A DNA stretch of 64,000 nt from contig NC_134416.1 of assembly GCF_030867145.1 (NCBI RefSeq), positions 21,457,514 through 21,521,513 of the forward strand. Reading direction: 5' to 3'. Source of the stretch: Opisthocomus hoazin. Its lineage: Eukaryota; Chordata; Aves; Opisthocomiformes; Opisthocomidae. The translations under genes and the position numbers were made by a program. A model generated the notes under the pieces. That model was not told the DNA's origin and searched no databases. It saw only the letters and a program-made list of their open reading frames with translations. How positions within the stretch are numbered: position 1 is the first letter of the stretch; each line of letters begins with the position of its first letter. Positions 1-12,300 of this stretch are shown in pieces.

Positions 1-3000
1 AGTCCAGATAAGGAATTTCTGCTACTGAAAAATCATACAGGGTGGCTATTAAACAAACAGGCCCTTATACTGTAAAATGGAAGGCTTAAGTCAGTAAGTA
101 ACAGCCAAATCACAGACCGCACTACCAAGCTGTAGCTCAGGAGAAAGGCCTCATAGGACACATTTCACCACTACTTCAACACTAGCGTTCTCTTCGTCTC
201 ATATCATGGGAGGCTTAAAAATGAAGAGGACCTTATACAAGAGTTGGTATTAAATAAGCTTTTCATCTAAGCTAAGTGGGTATAGGGAAAAGTCAAACTT
301 CGGACAAAGAAGCAAGAACAGCAGACACCATCCAACACATTAAGCTTTTAGTTTTAAAGACAGGACTATCATTTCATGTTGTGCTTAAGTACTTCCTTAC
401 CTTCTGGAACAAACAATTTTGTCAATATCTAGGTGACAAGAGAATGCATCAGTCAAAAACGTGAAGGATTCAGAAACAGCGGAAGCTAGTGAAAAAACAG
501 TGGATGGCAACCAGATGGACAGTTCTCTGTTCTAAAGGCAGAAATTATTGCAAACTAATGCTGAATTGGTGAAAGAAATTGTTACTTTTAAGATGCAGCT
601 AGAAGCCATCTACCTGGGATCTGAGGTATGAAGAGCAGGTGACCTGCTGAAAGGCAAATAAAGGTATGTCTTTTCTGAAAGGAAGCTTGTTTAGAAGCTC
701 ACTCCACTCTTCTCTACCAAAATTCACTCCTGTATCAGCTTGGGGGGCAGGAGGGAACGACTAGAAAAGTACTCAGTGTTAGAAAGAATAAAGCCATCTT
801 GCTCACTGTTCAGCCTACCTAACTGCCACACTGGACAGCCAAGAGAGATCCTAAATTAGGAAACAAGCTATTGTTTGAAAAGGTTGTTTTAGGAAGCAAC
901 CACTACTCAAAAACCTCCGCAGACTCAATATTAGTTGTGCCTAAGTTCAAAGGACTGGGAAGTTTACTACCTAAGTGCAAAACTAAAACCAAAACAATTT
1001 TCACATGTGTCAGTTACATATATATGTATGCATGTGTACATACTATATATAAATAACACCTCAGATTTTCAGCTCATCTCAGTTTTTTAATGTATTGACT
1101 TCTCTATATCAAGTTAAACACTAAAAAAAATGAATCCACAAGAAGCCTGGCTTGCATGCTTGTGAAGTCCACTGCTGACAAGAGTTAGCCACCAGATGTT
1201 AATGCATTTTTCCCAAGTTATTCCTATATATGAGTGACTACATTTCCAACATCATCAGCATGCCTTTTGGCAGAGTTCAATAGCTATTGTCATTCCCCAT
1301 AATAATCAGATAACTTGTCCCTCTCCACCTTCTATGTGTCACGCAAAAATTTCAGAGTTATGACGAGACACACACACAACCACAGAACACATTTGTGTTA
1401 GAGCTGCATTTCACTTCAGCTGTAGCAGTGCTAGGCCCACTGTTTTGCCTGCCTCTTCTCTGAACTTTGATTGTAGTCTTCCCAGCTAAGCTAAGCTCTG
1501 TGTACTACAAAATTGCCAGATGCACAACCAGAGTTTCGGCAACAAGATGCTATCAGCTAGCCACAGCAACATCAGCAATCCTCCACCTTTAAACAGTACT
1601 TTCATGGGTGTATCTGTTTTTTATACTGCTAATGAAGACATGAAGCAGTATATATGCGTTAATTTTAGCAATATGCTACAGGCTGTTTAAATTCGAATCT
1701 TGAAACAATTATTGGCTCAAGATTAGGACAAGTTAAGCATTCTCCCCAGTGTCTGAAATCACATTTGAAACCTTTGCATTGTTGCTCTACGGACAGCACT
1801 AGCCAAAAAGAAAAGTTAAAGGTAAGCTAAAGGTTTTGAGTTTTGTTTGGTGCCTTTTGGGTGGGGTTTTTTGTGTTTAGGCTTTTTGTTTGTTTTGGTT
1901 TGTTGGTTTTTTAAAAAAAGAGTTTATTAATTAATTTTCCTCAAGGGGAAATAACTTTTTATTCTGAAGCAGTTGTATGAATACAAATGTACGCAGAACC
2001 TTAAGACTTCCCAAGTTCACTGCAAACTTAACAAGTTTAGTGTAATGGTATAAGGTGAATTAAGTGAAACAAAGCATTAATTCTTTTCTTGTTGTCCATC
2101 TTTCTCAAACACTGGAAAGAAGCACAGCCATGTATCTTCCTTATCTCATGAATGGGAACAAATACTGAACAGTGTAATGCTCAGGGGGCCACCACCTTCT
2201 TTCTTTCTTTTCTTCTCTTCAGCCTTTCCCTGATAATCAATCCCAAAAGGAACCACAATTGTATCAGCAGCCGACTATGATACAGGATGGCACAGAGACA
2301 TAATACAAAGTGGTAGTGCTCCAGCAAAAATCCTAGAACATTTTTTAACAGATGGAGGCAGAGGTGAAACACTAGACTAGAATTCAGAAAATCTGAGAGA
2401 GTTGCCTGTCAGCCTGATACACACTTGTGTATATCATGCCTCACCTTCCCATTTGTAAAATGGGACAGAGCCTTCCTTCTCCCATTACTGAGATTGCTTC
2501 CAATGTATCACATTTATCAGACTTACTGTCAAGTGTACTTTTAAGTACCATTAAAACAGACATAAATAAGCAAATAAATCAGGACATTAATCCTAATTAA
2601 TTTAATTCTAGCAGCCAATGCAACAATTTTGTAACACACCAAATTTAGATGGAGTTTGACTTGTGTAGCTCATACATACTTGTGTAGCTCTGTTCGTAAA
2701 AAGTCACAGCAGTTGCTCACACAGAAGATGAGCACAGAAAGGATTAAAGCATGGCAGCAGTAAGATGTTAAACACATTAGAGCCAAGTCAGGAGGATGAG
2801 GCATCTAATCCCCAAACACATTTTATGGATCCATAAAGGACATATAGTGAAGAGATGGAAAGTTCAGAATTTAACTGAAATATTCCTACATCGCTTTCGG
2901 CTTGCAGCAGTAGTGTCATTAGAACTCCTGGCACCTCTGACTTCACTGACACCAGCCAGCAAACCGTTCGCACCACACACAGCCCACCTGAGTTAGTCAG

Positions 3001-5100
3001 CTATGGCGCAATAAGCAAGACTCTCACTGGCCATTATGGTACAATGAACACAGTCATCCAGAGAAGCACTTCCTCTTTCATACCTAACTGCACACACAAA
3101 CACCACTTAAACAGTATTTCAAGAGACAGAGCTAATTCTAAAATAAAGTCACTTTGTGGCACTAGAATTGCTTTAAAGACTTATTTTCCCCTAGTGAACT
3201 CACCTCCTACTCTCAGCGAAAAATATGTCAAAACACTCATATTATAGAGCACCTATCCTGCTCTCCTCTGTTCCTCCGCAACGCTGACTGATTTGTACTG
3301 TGCAGTGTTCTTAAAATATCACCATTTTCTAAATGAAATTTCTGCCTTGACTAACCAGTGCTTTGTGAATTGATTACCTTTTCCTGCACATCAGCTCATC
3401 TGTGACGCTAGAATGCACACATTAAGCTATCTTGGAAACAGTGACTTTAACTTATATTGAACACAGCTACGTAAATAGCCAAAGGATGGTATCTAAACCA
3501 AGACTAAAAATAACTTGTCTGAAACTGAAAGGCTCCCCGCCAACCACATATTTACATGAGTAGCCACAAAAAAGCCTCATCCTCCTAAAGCAAAATAAAA
3601 TTTCCCAGTACAAAAGACTAACATGACTCGGAGTGCTGTGTCTACATCAAAACTCCACAAAAGTAACACTGAACCAGCATGTTTTCACAAGAACAGCTGA
3701 TAAAAAACCTGGCAAGTACCATATGATTAGTCCAAAATTTCAGTGGCAAGGACAGGATTTCTTAAAAGTCCATTTTGTACAAAATTTTACAAAAGTAAAG
3801 TGGCCACATCAATCTGAAGATGCCTAAGCATGCTTACAGAGAGATGGAATCTTATGAAGATTGGTAAATAGAAATAAAAACCCCTTTATTTTCAAGCACA
3901 CAAACCCTCTTCCTAATCACGTACACTGCAAGATGTACAAAGACAATCTGTGTTTTAAAAAAAAGGCAACGTAATGATTCAGGAACAGCATTCTGTCAGG
4001 TACTGAAAGACACAACCAGCATCTCTTGCATTTAAAAGAGAGCAACCATGACTCTACAGCCTAATGAGGAGGTTCCACTGGTTGATTCTGTGTTTGGGTT
4101 TTGTTCCTTTGGGTTTTTTAATTAACTACTTTCTACATAAACATAGTATTGGGAACACCGAGGGAGGAGGAAAAAGTCTACCATGTCAATGTCTTTATCA
4201 TTGATTTTGATAAATGGTTAGATTAAATGGCAGCATGACTGAACCTGGAAACCATGCTACTGTGGCATTAGAGTGAGGAGCACAATCCAAAGGGAAGATT
4301 AGGAGGCATCTCCTCTATCTAACTACAGCTAGATGGTTGGGGGATGTCCGTAATAGGCACGGTAGTTTCAACACTAATGCTCCAACTTTCAGTGCAAGCA
4401 TCCTAACTAGGCAGTTGTGAGGCAGCTGGAAGAAGAGACCATTCTGCCTGCGATTTATGCGAGTGAGCTAAGTCATCCAAAGTGCTCACATCCAGGAAGA
4501 GATTTCAAGACTTATCAAGTTATCTGTATCTACAGGGAAAGTCAGAGATGACACCCTCATTGCTACTATGACAAAATCATCTGGCAACATCTGCTGTCCC
4601 AACAAGCACCAGCTATTTACAGTCAAGACACACTGCCAGACATGCTGTGCAAGATGGCTTAAAGAAATCTCTCGAGGACATGTCTGTATTTCCAGAGTAT
4701 TCAGAAGCACTATACAGCAGCAAGCTGCACTACTTTTCATTAGATGTGCAACTGAGGCCCTCAACACTGTGAATTCACAGCCATGAAATCGTGCCCCACC
4801 ATTCTGCAGACCAGCCCCGGCTCAAGTGTTACTGGAGACAGTGCCAAAGCCAGATGGTAGCACTTCAATTTTCTGTGTCCTGTTACAGACTCTTAAGTCT
4901 TTAAAAGTGTACTAAGCAACTTTCACGTTAACTTTTATGCAATTTGTCAGTAGCATTAACAAAGGAAAATTTCAGATCGGCTAACCCCAAGCAGCACAGT
5001 CCCACCGAGTTCCTAAAAACAGTCAAAATGCTTAAACCCCGCCTGCTCTGACAGTGCCCCCCCGCCCTCTCCCCTAGGGTGCCAACCCCCTCCCCCACTG
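1..5100. other. Non-coding DNA left of the CpG island; no recognised exon
   Basis: Reading frames here are short, lack family signatures and look like chance ORFs. If the CpG island at 5.1-5.9 kb drives a minus-strand gene, this stretch would be its first intron. I looked on the minus strand for the start of EBAG9 protein (MAITQFRLFKV) and did not find it. A G/T-rich low-complexity tract lies near 1840-1915. No CR1 or LTR was recognised. Confidence 0.5.
1835..1915. repeat. G/T-rich low-complexity tract
   Basis: The plus strand here is almost only G and T, in groups such as GTTTTG, GGTTTG and TTTGTTTG, and ends in a T run followed by an A run. It resembles the G/T tract at 36426-36520. This is simple low-complexity DNA with no coding potential. 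Confidence 0.6.
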
Positions 5101-5410
5101 CCCAGACGCTGCCCACCTACTCGTCAGTCACCCCACGTTTCGCCCAGGCCCCAGGCGGGGCCCGGACCAGCCGAGCCGGGACACGGGCCGGCCGCGGGCC
5201 TGGCGCTCCCGGGCCCGGCCGGGCAGGCCTGCCGCTGGGCGACGGCCGGGGCGCCCCGGGCACGGCGGGGAGCGGGGCGGGGGCGTCACCGCGGGAGAGC
5301 CGCGAAGGCCGGTCCGCAGCGGGAAGGTGCCCAGGCCGGGCCCCCCTTCCCAGCCGCGCCGAGGCGGAAGCGGGGACCCAGCAGCGAGGGCAGCGGCCCT
5401 CCTCGCTCAC

Positions 5411-5560
5411 CTGGCCCCGAGGAGGGCGGCTCTCCGGGGGGCGCGGAGCGCCAGGGGCCGAGCCGGCTGCCCCTCATTCAAAGCCAGGCGCCCGTCGCTG
5501 CGCCGCCATCTCAGCCGCCTGTCACCGGGAGACGGGCCCGCCCCTTCCGGCCGCGCCTCT
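5411..5560 (-). other. Putative non-coding first exon, possibly EBAG9 exon 1
   Basis: On the minus strand a strong splice donor (CAG|GTGAGC) follows position 5411 within the CpG island. Upstream of it lies an ATG in a YY1-like context. It opens an 11-codon upstream ORF (MAAQRRAPGFE, then stop), so the exon is probably 5' untranslated. The 5' edge at 5560 is a guess. EBAG9 is known to begin with an untranslated exon, which fits, but no coding exon in the window confirms it. Confidence 0.35.
5501..5510 (-). promoter_or_regulatory. YY1-like motif in the CpG island
   Basis: The minus strand reads GATGGCGGCG, close to the YY1 core (ATGGCGGC). In CpG-island promoters YY1 sites of this form tend to lie just downstream of the transcription start and in the direction of transcription. 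That supports a leftward start near 5520-5560. Confidence 0.45.
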
Positions 5561-6182
5561 TCCCCCCGCGCCGCCAGCCACCTCCCGTGCTGGGTCGCCG
5601 GGCCAGCGGCGCTGCTGAGGCGGGGGCAGGGCCGGGCAGGGGCGACGAGGCCTCTGTACGGGGACGGCGCTGGGCCCGCAGCACGGGCGCCCTGGGCTGC
5701 TGAAGGAGGTTCTGGCCGGGCGCGGCCTCGACTGGCAGCGGGGCTCGGCAGCGTCCTGGTCCGTTCGTCGGGATCGCTGGCCGCCGGGTGCGGCGTGCAC
5801 CCGGCGTGCTCAGTGGCGGCGGGCGGGCGGGCGGCACCGGGGAGGAGGAGGAGGATGCGAAGTAACGCAAGGCTTTGCAGGGCCCTGTGCGCACCGCCGG
5901 CTGCCTTACGTTCAGCGGTCTCTGAGGGAAAGGGAGGCTCTGTCTTCGTCTCGCTGGGAGGCCTGGCCCGCTGCTGGGAATGCACTAGTAAAAAGTCCCC
6001 TCGACGCCAAACCGTACCACCCGGCTCCTTCTGCTCTCTTTAAATATCTTCCCTGAAAGGCTTCCTGTTCTGCCAGGACAGCTAACCTGCATTTTTGTGC
6101 TTCCTCACAACTACCACATAGAAAATGTTTCAGTAACCTCTAGTTCTGCATCACTTCGTGTTGTGTATCTTCCGCCTAGCTT

Positions 6183-6479
6183 AGCAAGGCCTGTTGTGAC
6201 AGGACAAGAAGTAATGGCGTTAAACTAAGGGAGAGTAGATTTAGACTGAATAGAAAGAAGAAATTTTGTACAATGAGGGTGGTGGAACACTGACACAGGT
6301 TCCCCTGGAAGGTAATGGAGGCCCCATCACTGGAAACATTCAAGGCCAGGTTGGACGGGGCTCGGAGCAACCTGATCTAGTGGAAGATGTCCCTGCTCAC
6401 TGTGGGGGGAGTTTGGGCTAGATGACCTCTAAAGGGCCCTTCCAACTCAAAGCATTCTATTGACTGCATGATTCTGTGA
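6183..6479 (+). repeat. CR1 LINE fragment, 3' end
   Basis: Degenerate 3' end of a CR1 element. It contains the end of the reverse-transcriptase ORF (the stretch corresponding to 'RFRLN..' and 'GNLCQCS'-like antisense) and the typical 3' UTR words GGTTGGACGGGGCT, CTAGATGACCTCTAAAGG and CTTCCAACTC. It ends in a decayed ATTCT(A/G)TGA repeat near 6479. It is 5'-truncated, as most CR1 copies are, and heavily diverged, so it is an old copy. Confidence 0.85.
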
Positions 6480-8973
6480 ACTTAGCTGACCCTGGTAGAC
6501 TTAAGGGATTCATCTGTCTCAACCACCTGGATACAGCAATAATCATCGAAGTAGAAAAAGAAGCCAAACTCTCTGTAAATGTCCAGTTCACCATGTGACA
6601 GTGGCTCTCAGGTTTTGGTAAAGTGATTAGGCAGTCAAATACTCATTTTTCAGTCATATGGGACTGCCATTTAATTGATGTTTAATATTGGTCAGTCATC
6701 TTTCTAGGCACTTCTACCAAAAGCCACTGTCCTCATTTCTACTTGTGGACACTGAGTTCACATTTAGTTCTGATATTCTTCAGTCCAGGAAAATGTATTA
6801 AAATTGTTCCCTCTCCACTCTTGCAGTTTTTCAATTCTAGAAACTGCAAAAACATTCTTTTGCATGAGAAAGATCAGTTTTAATGTAATATTTTCATGAT
6901 TCATTGAAGCAGAGTTTGCATGAGATTGCAGGAACTCTACAATGAGATTTTGTTCCATCTCTCTGCGTGATATTCTATTCTGTCAAAGAAGCTGGATGCT
7001 GTAATGTTGAATGCAATAACATTTACTTGCCATCTAATCGCAGCACAGCTATTTTACAGTTCTTGTGAAGATTCAGGTACTGCAGAACAGGATCTATAAA
7101 AGCCAGTTGCATGTGGAAATATATCAGGAAATACTGAAGCAGAGAGTCCACTTCCTAGAGGAAGCATTCCACCTCTTCAAATTTGTTGGTGATTTGGATG
7201 ATCTTGCTTTTGAAGATGAAGGGTTTCAGTTCCTTGTTGTGCCTTATTCTGTATTTCCTACTTACCAGTTAGAAGCTGCAGGGCTTCAAAACACTTTCAG
7301 ACACATCTCCATGTTTTCCTTTACATGAGTAGATTGCCAAAGAAAAAGAATGACACAGGATCTGGCTGGGGGCTGGGGAGATCTGGGATTCAATTCCTGC
7401 TGCGACCTATTCTAAACCACTCCCTGGAACTAGAAAGTTATTTTCACTCGCATCCTTCACCAGTAAATGCTAAACTCCTACATTCAGAGAGGAACAGCTT
7501 CAGTAGAAGAACTTGACAAGGGGTTAGCGGTAGGGGTAGGAGTGGGAGCCACTATTTCAGTAGTGCAAGGCAAAGGACAACATTAAGTGCTCCTCTGCCA
7601 TGTGTTGAATAGGTACCCTGGTAACACAGGTCCTTGGCCAGCGTGCAGCCTCTCCTCTTACAGCTGTTTGGTGCATGGAGGGAGGAGTTATTCGCCAGCT
7701 CCACTGCAGTGATGAGAGAGGTGCTGACCCAGACATTGCTTGGGGAGAGGTGGGTACCCTGCCCTTGTGGCTGCTGTTTTCGGTACCATTGCTTCAGGCA
7801 GTGAGGAGATGGATGCTAGGGGTAGGGCTCTTGTGGGGAGGCACTGGTATCATACAGGGTTCGTTCATTTCCCTCTTACCATGTCCTGACAAGACACTGT
7901 AACTCCATATCCCCAACTCTTCATCAGGAAGCAGGTCCCAAAGGGACAAGGAGCCAAGCATGATCTGGCTGGCAGCAAGGCAGGGCCTTGCCAGCCACGA
8001 CCCGAGCAGGGCAGGCTGGGGGCACCTCAGAGTCCAGCCTGTCAGGCAAGTTCTTGGTGATGAGGCAGATCTGAGGACAAGCCAGGGAGTCTGTCTACTG
8101 GTCCAGGGTGAACAGAGTCCACAGCGAATCAGGGCACAGTTGTGGTCGAGCTGAAGGGCGGCACTCCTACAGTGTTGTTCAGGTGGGGACTGACACCCTT
8201 ATGCCTGCAGGACCTGCATTCAATAAAAGCTACTCAATATATGCAATGCTGGTTTTAATTTTGAGCACTTTCAAAACCATTTGTGTAGCAAAGATTTACG
8301 TCTGTCAGTATAGCTTTCTGTCTAAAGCCAAAACTGGAAAATAATCTTCATCTGCATTCACACCTAAAAGCAGAACTGCAAGCATGGCACATGGGGAGAG
8401 GTCAGGTTAAGAAGATAACTGGTGACATTTTCTTTGATAATACATTCAATTTTTGGTATTACAGTCTATATACTCAATGGGGAATATGCTACACTGAAAA
8501 TGAAACATTTCAAAATACGCATATAAACACCCACACTTAATACAAAAACTGCCAGAGTGGCTCATCCACACTGTCCCCCTAAATGCACAACAGACCTGCG
8601 TGTGGCTGTTGCATTAATGGAAAAAAAAAAACTGGAAATTGGCAGACCGCTAATGAAGAATAACTGTCTTCATAAAAAAACATAATTATGCAACTTCAAA
8701 TTTAGGAATAATATAAACATAACTTAATTTCTAAAAGAAATGTTTGCAGGGATAAATACTTCTCTGTTCAAAACCATCATGAACACTTAGCTCTTAAGCT
8801 TTTAACTTGGATTCCTTTGGATCAGTTCCCAAAGAGATCTTAAATCTTAGACATTTCATTGCCACAGCGAATTCAGTAATGCTACAGCAAATGTAGTACT
8901 GCTACAGTAAACTAATGAAGTTTGTTAGGGAACTAAATTTTCTAAATAATGCTTTTCTTTTCTTTTACAGATA

Positions 8974-8978
8974 CTAAG
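8974..8978. repeat. Left target-site duplication CTAAG
   Basis: The five bases CTAAG directly precede the LTR at 8979 and are repeated exactly after it at 9389-9393. A 5-bp duplication fits retroviral integrase of ERVK/ERVL-type elements. Confidence 0.85.
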
Positions 8979-9388
8979 TGTTTTGGTTTCGGCTGCCGCC
9001 GGCAACAAAAGCGCCACGCGGCCACCCCTCCCCCCGCCGGCGTGCGGAGGAGAATGAAAAGAAAGAGGCAGAAACTGGTGGGTCGGGATAAGGGCAGTTT
9101 AACAGAACAGCAAACAGAGGGAAACAGGAACAACAATGGTACAAATAAGGAGAAAACACGACAAAAACAGACCCGCTCTCTCGGACCGCACAGGCACAGC
9201 ACGCTCCCGAGCGCGAGAGAGTTCCCGCCACCCCCAGCCCCCCCCCCCGCCACCGGAACCCAGCGTGACGGCACATGGTATGGAATACCGGGCTCTGTTT
9301 GGCCAGGTGGGGTCAGCCCTCACCCCCCGGCTGTGCCCCTTCCTGGAGTCCGGTGAAAATTAACCCTGTCCTGGCCAAACCCAGGACA
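8979..9388 (-). mobile_element. Solo LTR (410 bp) of an avian endogenous retrovirus
   Basis: On the minus strand the element starts TGTCCTGGGTTTGGCC and ends in CA; on the plus strand it runs TGTTTTGG to AGGACA. The TGTCCTGG start is shared with the LTRs at 22631-23281 and 38240-39000. Its GC-rich middle creates several overlapping open frames on both strands that are not genes. It has perfect TG..CA ends and a perfect 5-bp duplication, and no internal retroviral sequence, so it is a solo LTR left by recombination between two LTRs. Confidence 0.88.
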
Positions 9389-9393
9389 CTAAG
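9389..9393. repeat. Right target-site duplication CTAAG
   Basis: Exact copy of 8974-8978, directly adjoining the right end of the solo LTR. Confidence 0.85.
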
Positions 9394-12300
9394 GATTAAA
9401 CAATCATATCATCTGACAATTTCTAAGTTTGCTAGTGTTGCTTCTTTACATCTAAAGCAGTTTCCACCACTTCACGGCTGGTTGTTTCACAGCCACTAGG
9501 TAGATGTCATCCTGATACATTCATGTTTCTATTTAATAACGTCATTCTGTACATAAAAGGGATACAGTCTCTCAATACGAATTCTCCTTCCTATGGCATA
9601 TGTGCTTCATTTACTTGTGTGCTCTCTCACAGTTCAGCTACAAATAGCTTTTTTATCTAAAGGTGCCTTTCCTCAATTACGGTCTTGTTGAATTGTGCAG
9701 CAGCTGGAGTTTTACATTTGCAGAAGAGATTTTACCCTTGACAAGGGTTTGATTCTGGTCAAAGTAGAGTTTTTATAGTTTCAACCACAGAAAAACTGCA
9801 GGGTTTTAGTATCGAATTCAGAAGTAAATTTCTATATTGCTGCTACAAATTCATATTCTGCTCCTTGAAAGTTCATCATTAACTGTCATGAAACTCTAGA
9901 TGAGAGGGGGCAGTTCCATCATTACAAGCATTTTCCATTCCTTTGTAGTATTCCTTTCTTTTGTTTCTTATTAAGGAAAAAAGAATTCTATGCACTAAGT
10001 TCACGTTATTAGAAGATGGACCCTAGGCATAGTGTTAGCATTTGGAGGTTGCCCAGACAAGTTGTGGATGCTCCCTCCCTGGAAGTGTCCAAGGCCAGGT
10101 TGGATGGGGCTTTGAGGAACCTGGTCTAGTGGAAGGTGTCCCTGCTTATGGCAGGGGGCTTGGAATGGGTGATATTTAAGGTCCCTTCTGTCCCAAACTG
10201 TTCTATGATATGATTTGAATTCAAATCCTCTAAATACTTGAGTATCTAGCATGTTGCTTTATCAAAGTAGTTATCTACATGGTTATGCTTGTTTGTGCAT
10301 GTCTGCATGTGTATGATTTCCATTTAGGAAAACAGGAGACAGTGCATGGCGTGGAAAGATAAAGTCATGAAGTTTTGTTAGGGAAAGCATTTAGGAAAAC
10401 AAAGAACTTTCTTTCTAGTTTGGGTTGGTTTTTTTTTTCTTTTTGAGGAGGGGAGAATCATGAAGCTGTTATTTGTTTCTTCGTACTTCAGCATTTGTTA
10501 GAAGAATTTCTTCCTATTGTTAAACTGTGAGTTTCTTTTCTTTTTCATGCCCTTTGCCAGATCTAATCATCTCATTTCAAGAAGAATTGTTCTAAAGTTG
10601 GGAAAAGGACTTAGCAGAACAAAAAATCCTTAAATTAATCATGAATCCTCCCTTTTCCCACTTTAAAACAATCCAGTTCAGCAAAAAAAGACCTATGTTC
10701 ATAGCTCAGAAACTTCAAAACTCAAGGTCTTACCTAAGCACCTACATGCCAAGCCTAAGTGGCTGTTGGAAGTGCTGAGCTCTCAAAATCTGACTAAAAT
10801 CAATGCCAGCTTCAGATGAACTTTACTGTCAAGGTAAAATTTGGATTGGGTCATCTGGATCCCAGTTTTGATGGGGAGGGGGGAAGCCAACAACTGGTTT
10901 TGAATATAAATGCGTAACCTTGTATATATAGTCTAGAGGAGACAGCAATCAAAGAAGGGAAATGAGGAAGTGAAATAAATACATTTTTTCCTTCTTCATC
11001 AAGATTTCCTGTTTACCTCATGATAGCGAGGAAGCATTGTAAGTCATCTTTATCATTGCAGCAGTCAGCAGGCAAAAAACAGGCATAGATAATACTCTTT
11101 CTGATCATTATTCAACAGAGAAAGAACAGCCCTCTTCCATCTGTCAACTATTTGATGAAACACTCCCTTGCAAAAATTATGTAAACAGATATTTTTAAAT
11201 CTAATACGAACTGCTCAAATATTAGCAAACTGATCCGGTATTTGGGCAGAAGCTTATCTCAGAATGAAATGCGCATGAAAAAGTTAACAAACAGATTAGC
11301 TAGATAGAAGCATTTTTCAGTCCAAGTTACAAAAAAAACTATGTTATGCTCAACTGCTACTGCCACTTCTCTTGCAGATTCTGAGGACATTACATGACAC
11401 CCAGTTACACCTGTACTGGGGCTAGTAACTTCTGCATGTGTTCAACTAAAGCAGCATTTCTCTTTATGGAAACTGCAGTCCATAGGATTTGTTAAAAGGT
11501 TCACCCTGGAAAGTGTTTGAGAATAGTGTTTAAGATGCTGCTCAGCTTCTCCAGAACAGAGGAGTTAAAAAGCAGAGGACATTTATGTAAGTCAGTGAAC
11601 CGCTCTGGACCTTACATTTTTGGGGATATCTCAGTTCCTTTCGCAAGGCAGCAGACGTATAAACACGAGTATTTATTCTGGTTTTCCTTTCTCTCAGCTG
11701 GAAGAAACTGAGTTGCTGCTCCCAGCTCCAGGGAACACTCACAGGTGAATACTGCACTTCTGGAAAGTTTGAGTAACCCCAAGCTAAAGCAGCTCTTCCA
11801 GGAAGGCATCTTGTACTCAGAAAAGCACTGAAAAATGAAGGATCCAGCCTATTTCTTCATAGTTTGTTCCAGTGATTAAGTCACTGTACTTTTACAAATG
11901 CCATGTTGTTTTAAATTTGAATTTCTCTGACTTCTATTTCCATCGACTGGTTTATGCCTTTCTCTGTTAAAGTACCCTTTTTTTCCTGCTTTCTTCCTGA
12001 GGAGGTTCTGATACACCACAACCAGATTTTCTATCAATCAATCAGCTTTCTTTTCAATAAACTAACACTGGGAGATTTTGAAAACTTAACCAGCAGTGCC
12101 AGCCCTCAATAATCCCTTTTTCTCTTTTCAGTACTCCATTTTTTCCTTTTAAGATTGCCAATTGTACATCATGAGTGTCAGCCTCACCAGTGCGGCATAC
12201 AAAGCTACGAACAGTGTTATGCTCGTCTCTGTTCATACATATTCAAAGATCCCACAAAAGCTTTTCACTATGATTTCCAGTGTCATTGCTTTCCAGGGAA

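Larger units (their letters stand above)
5100..5950. promoter_or_regulatory. CpG island, promoter of a probable leftward gene
   Basis: About 850 bp of very GC-rich, CpG-dense DNA stands out sharply from AT-rich flanks. Such islands in bird genomes mark promoters of broadly expressed genes. Many overlapping frames stay open here on both strands, but only because GC-rich DNA has few stop codons; none resembles a known protein. A minus-strand splice donor at 5411 and a YY1-like motif at 5501-5510 favour transcription to the left. In vertebrate synteny EBAG9 lies on this side of ENY2 and has the same orientation as ENY2, so this is possibly the EBAG9 promoter. That identity is inference. Confidence 0.75.
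5951..8978. other. Intergenic DNA with one CR1 tail
   Basis: Apart from the CR1 fragment at 6183-6479 there is no recognised gene. An 87-codon open frame at 7065-7328 has no recognised family. The part from about 7640 to 8220 is somewhat GC-richer and ends in an AATAAA at 8221, but shows no coding frame. Confidence 0.5.

Noticed and set aside
466-640. A possible exon or retrocopy with glutamate/lysine-rich words and a GAG|GTATGA donor-like end
   Set aside because: The apparent coding sense needs a frameshift and passes stops, and I cannot match it to a known protein; too weak to annotate.
5079-6043. Long overlapping open frames on both strands (up to 238 codons)
   Set aside because: They lie in a CpG island where stop codons are rare, overlap each other in several frames, and show Pro/Ala/Arg/Gly-rich composition without any recognisable domain.
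7640-8230. GC-richer stretch ending in AATAAA, possible 3' UTR or non-coding RNA
   Set aside because: No splice sites, coding frame or known family could be linked to it; AATAAA alone is common in AT-rich flanks.
8942-9356. Frames of 110, 135 and 100 codons on both strands
   Set aside because: They coincide exactly with a solo LTR bounded by TG..CA and a CTAAG duplication.
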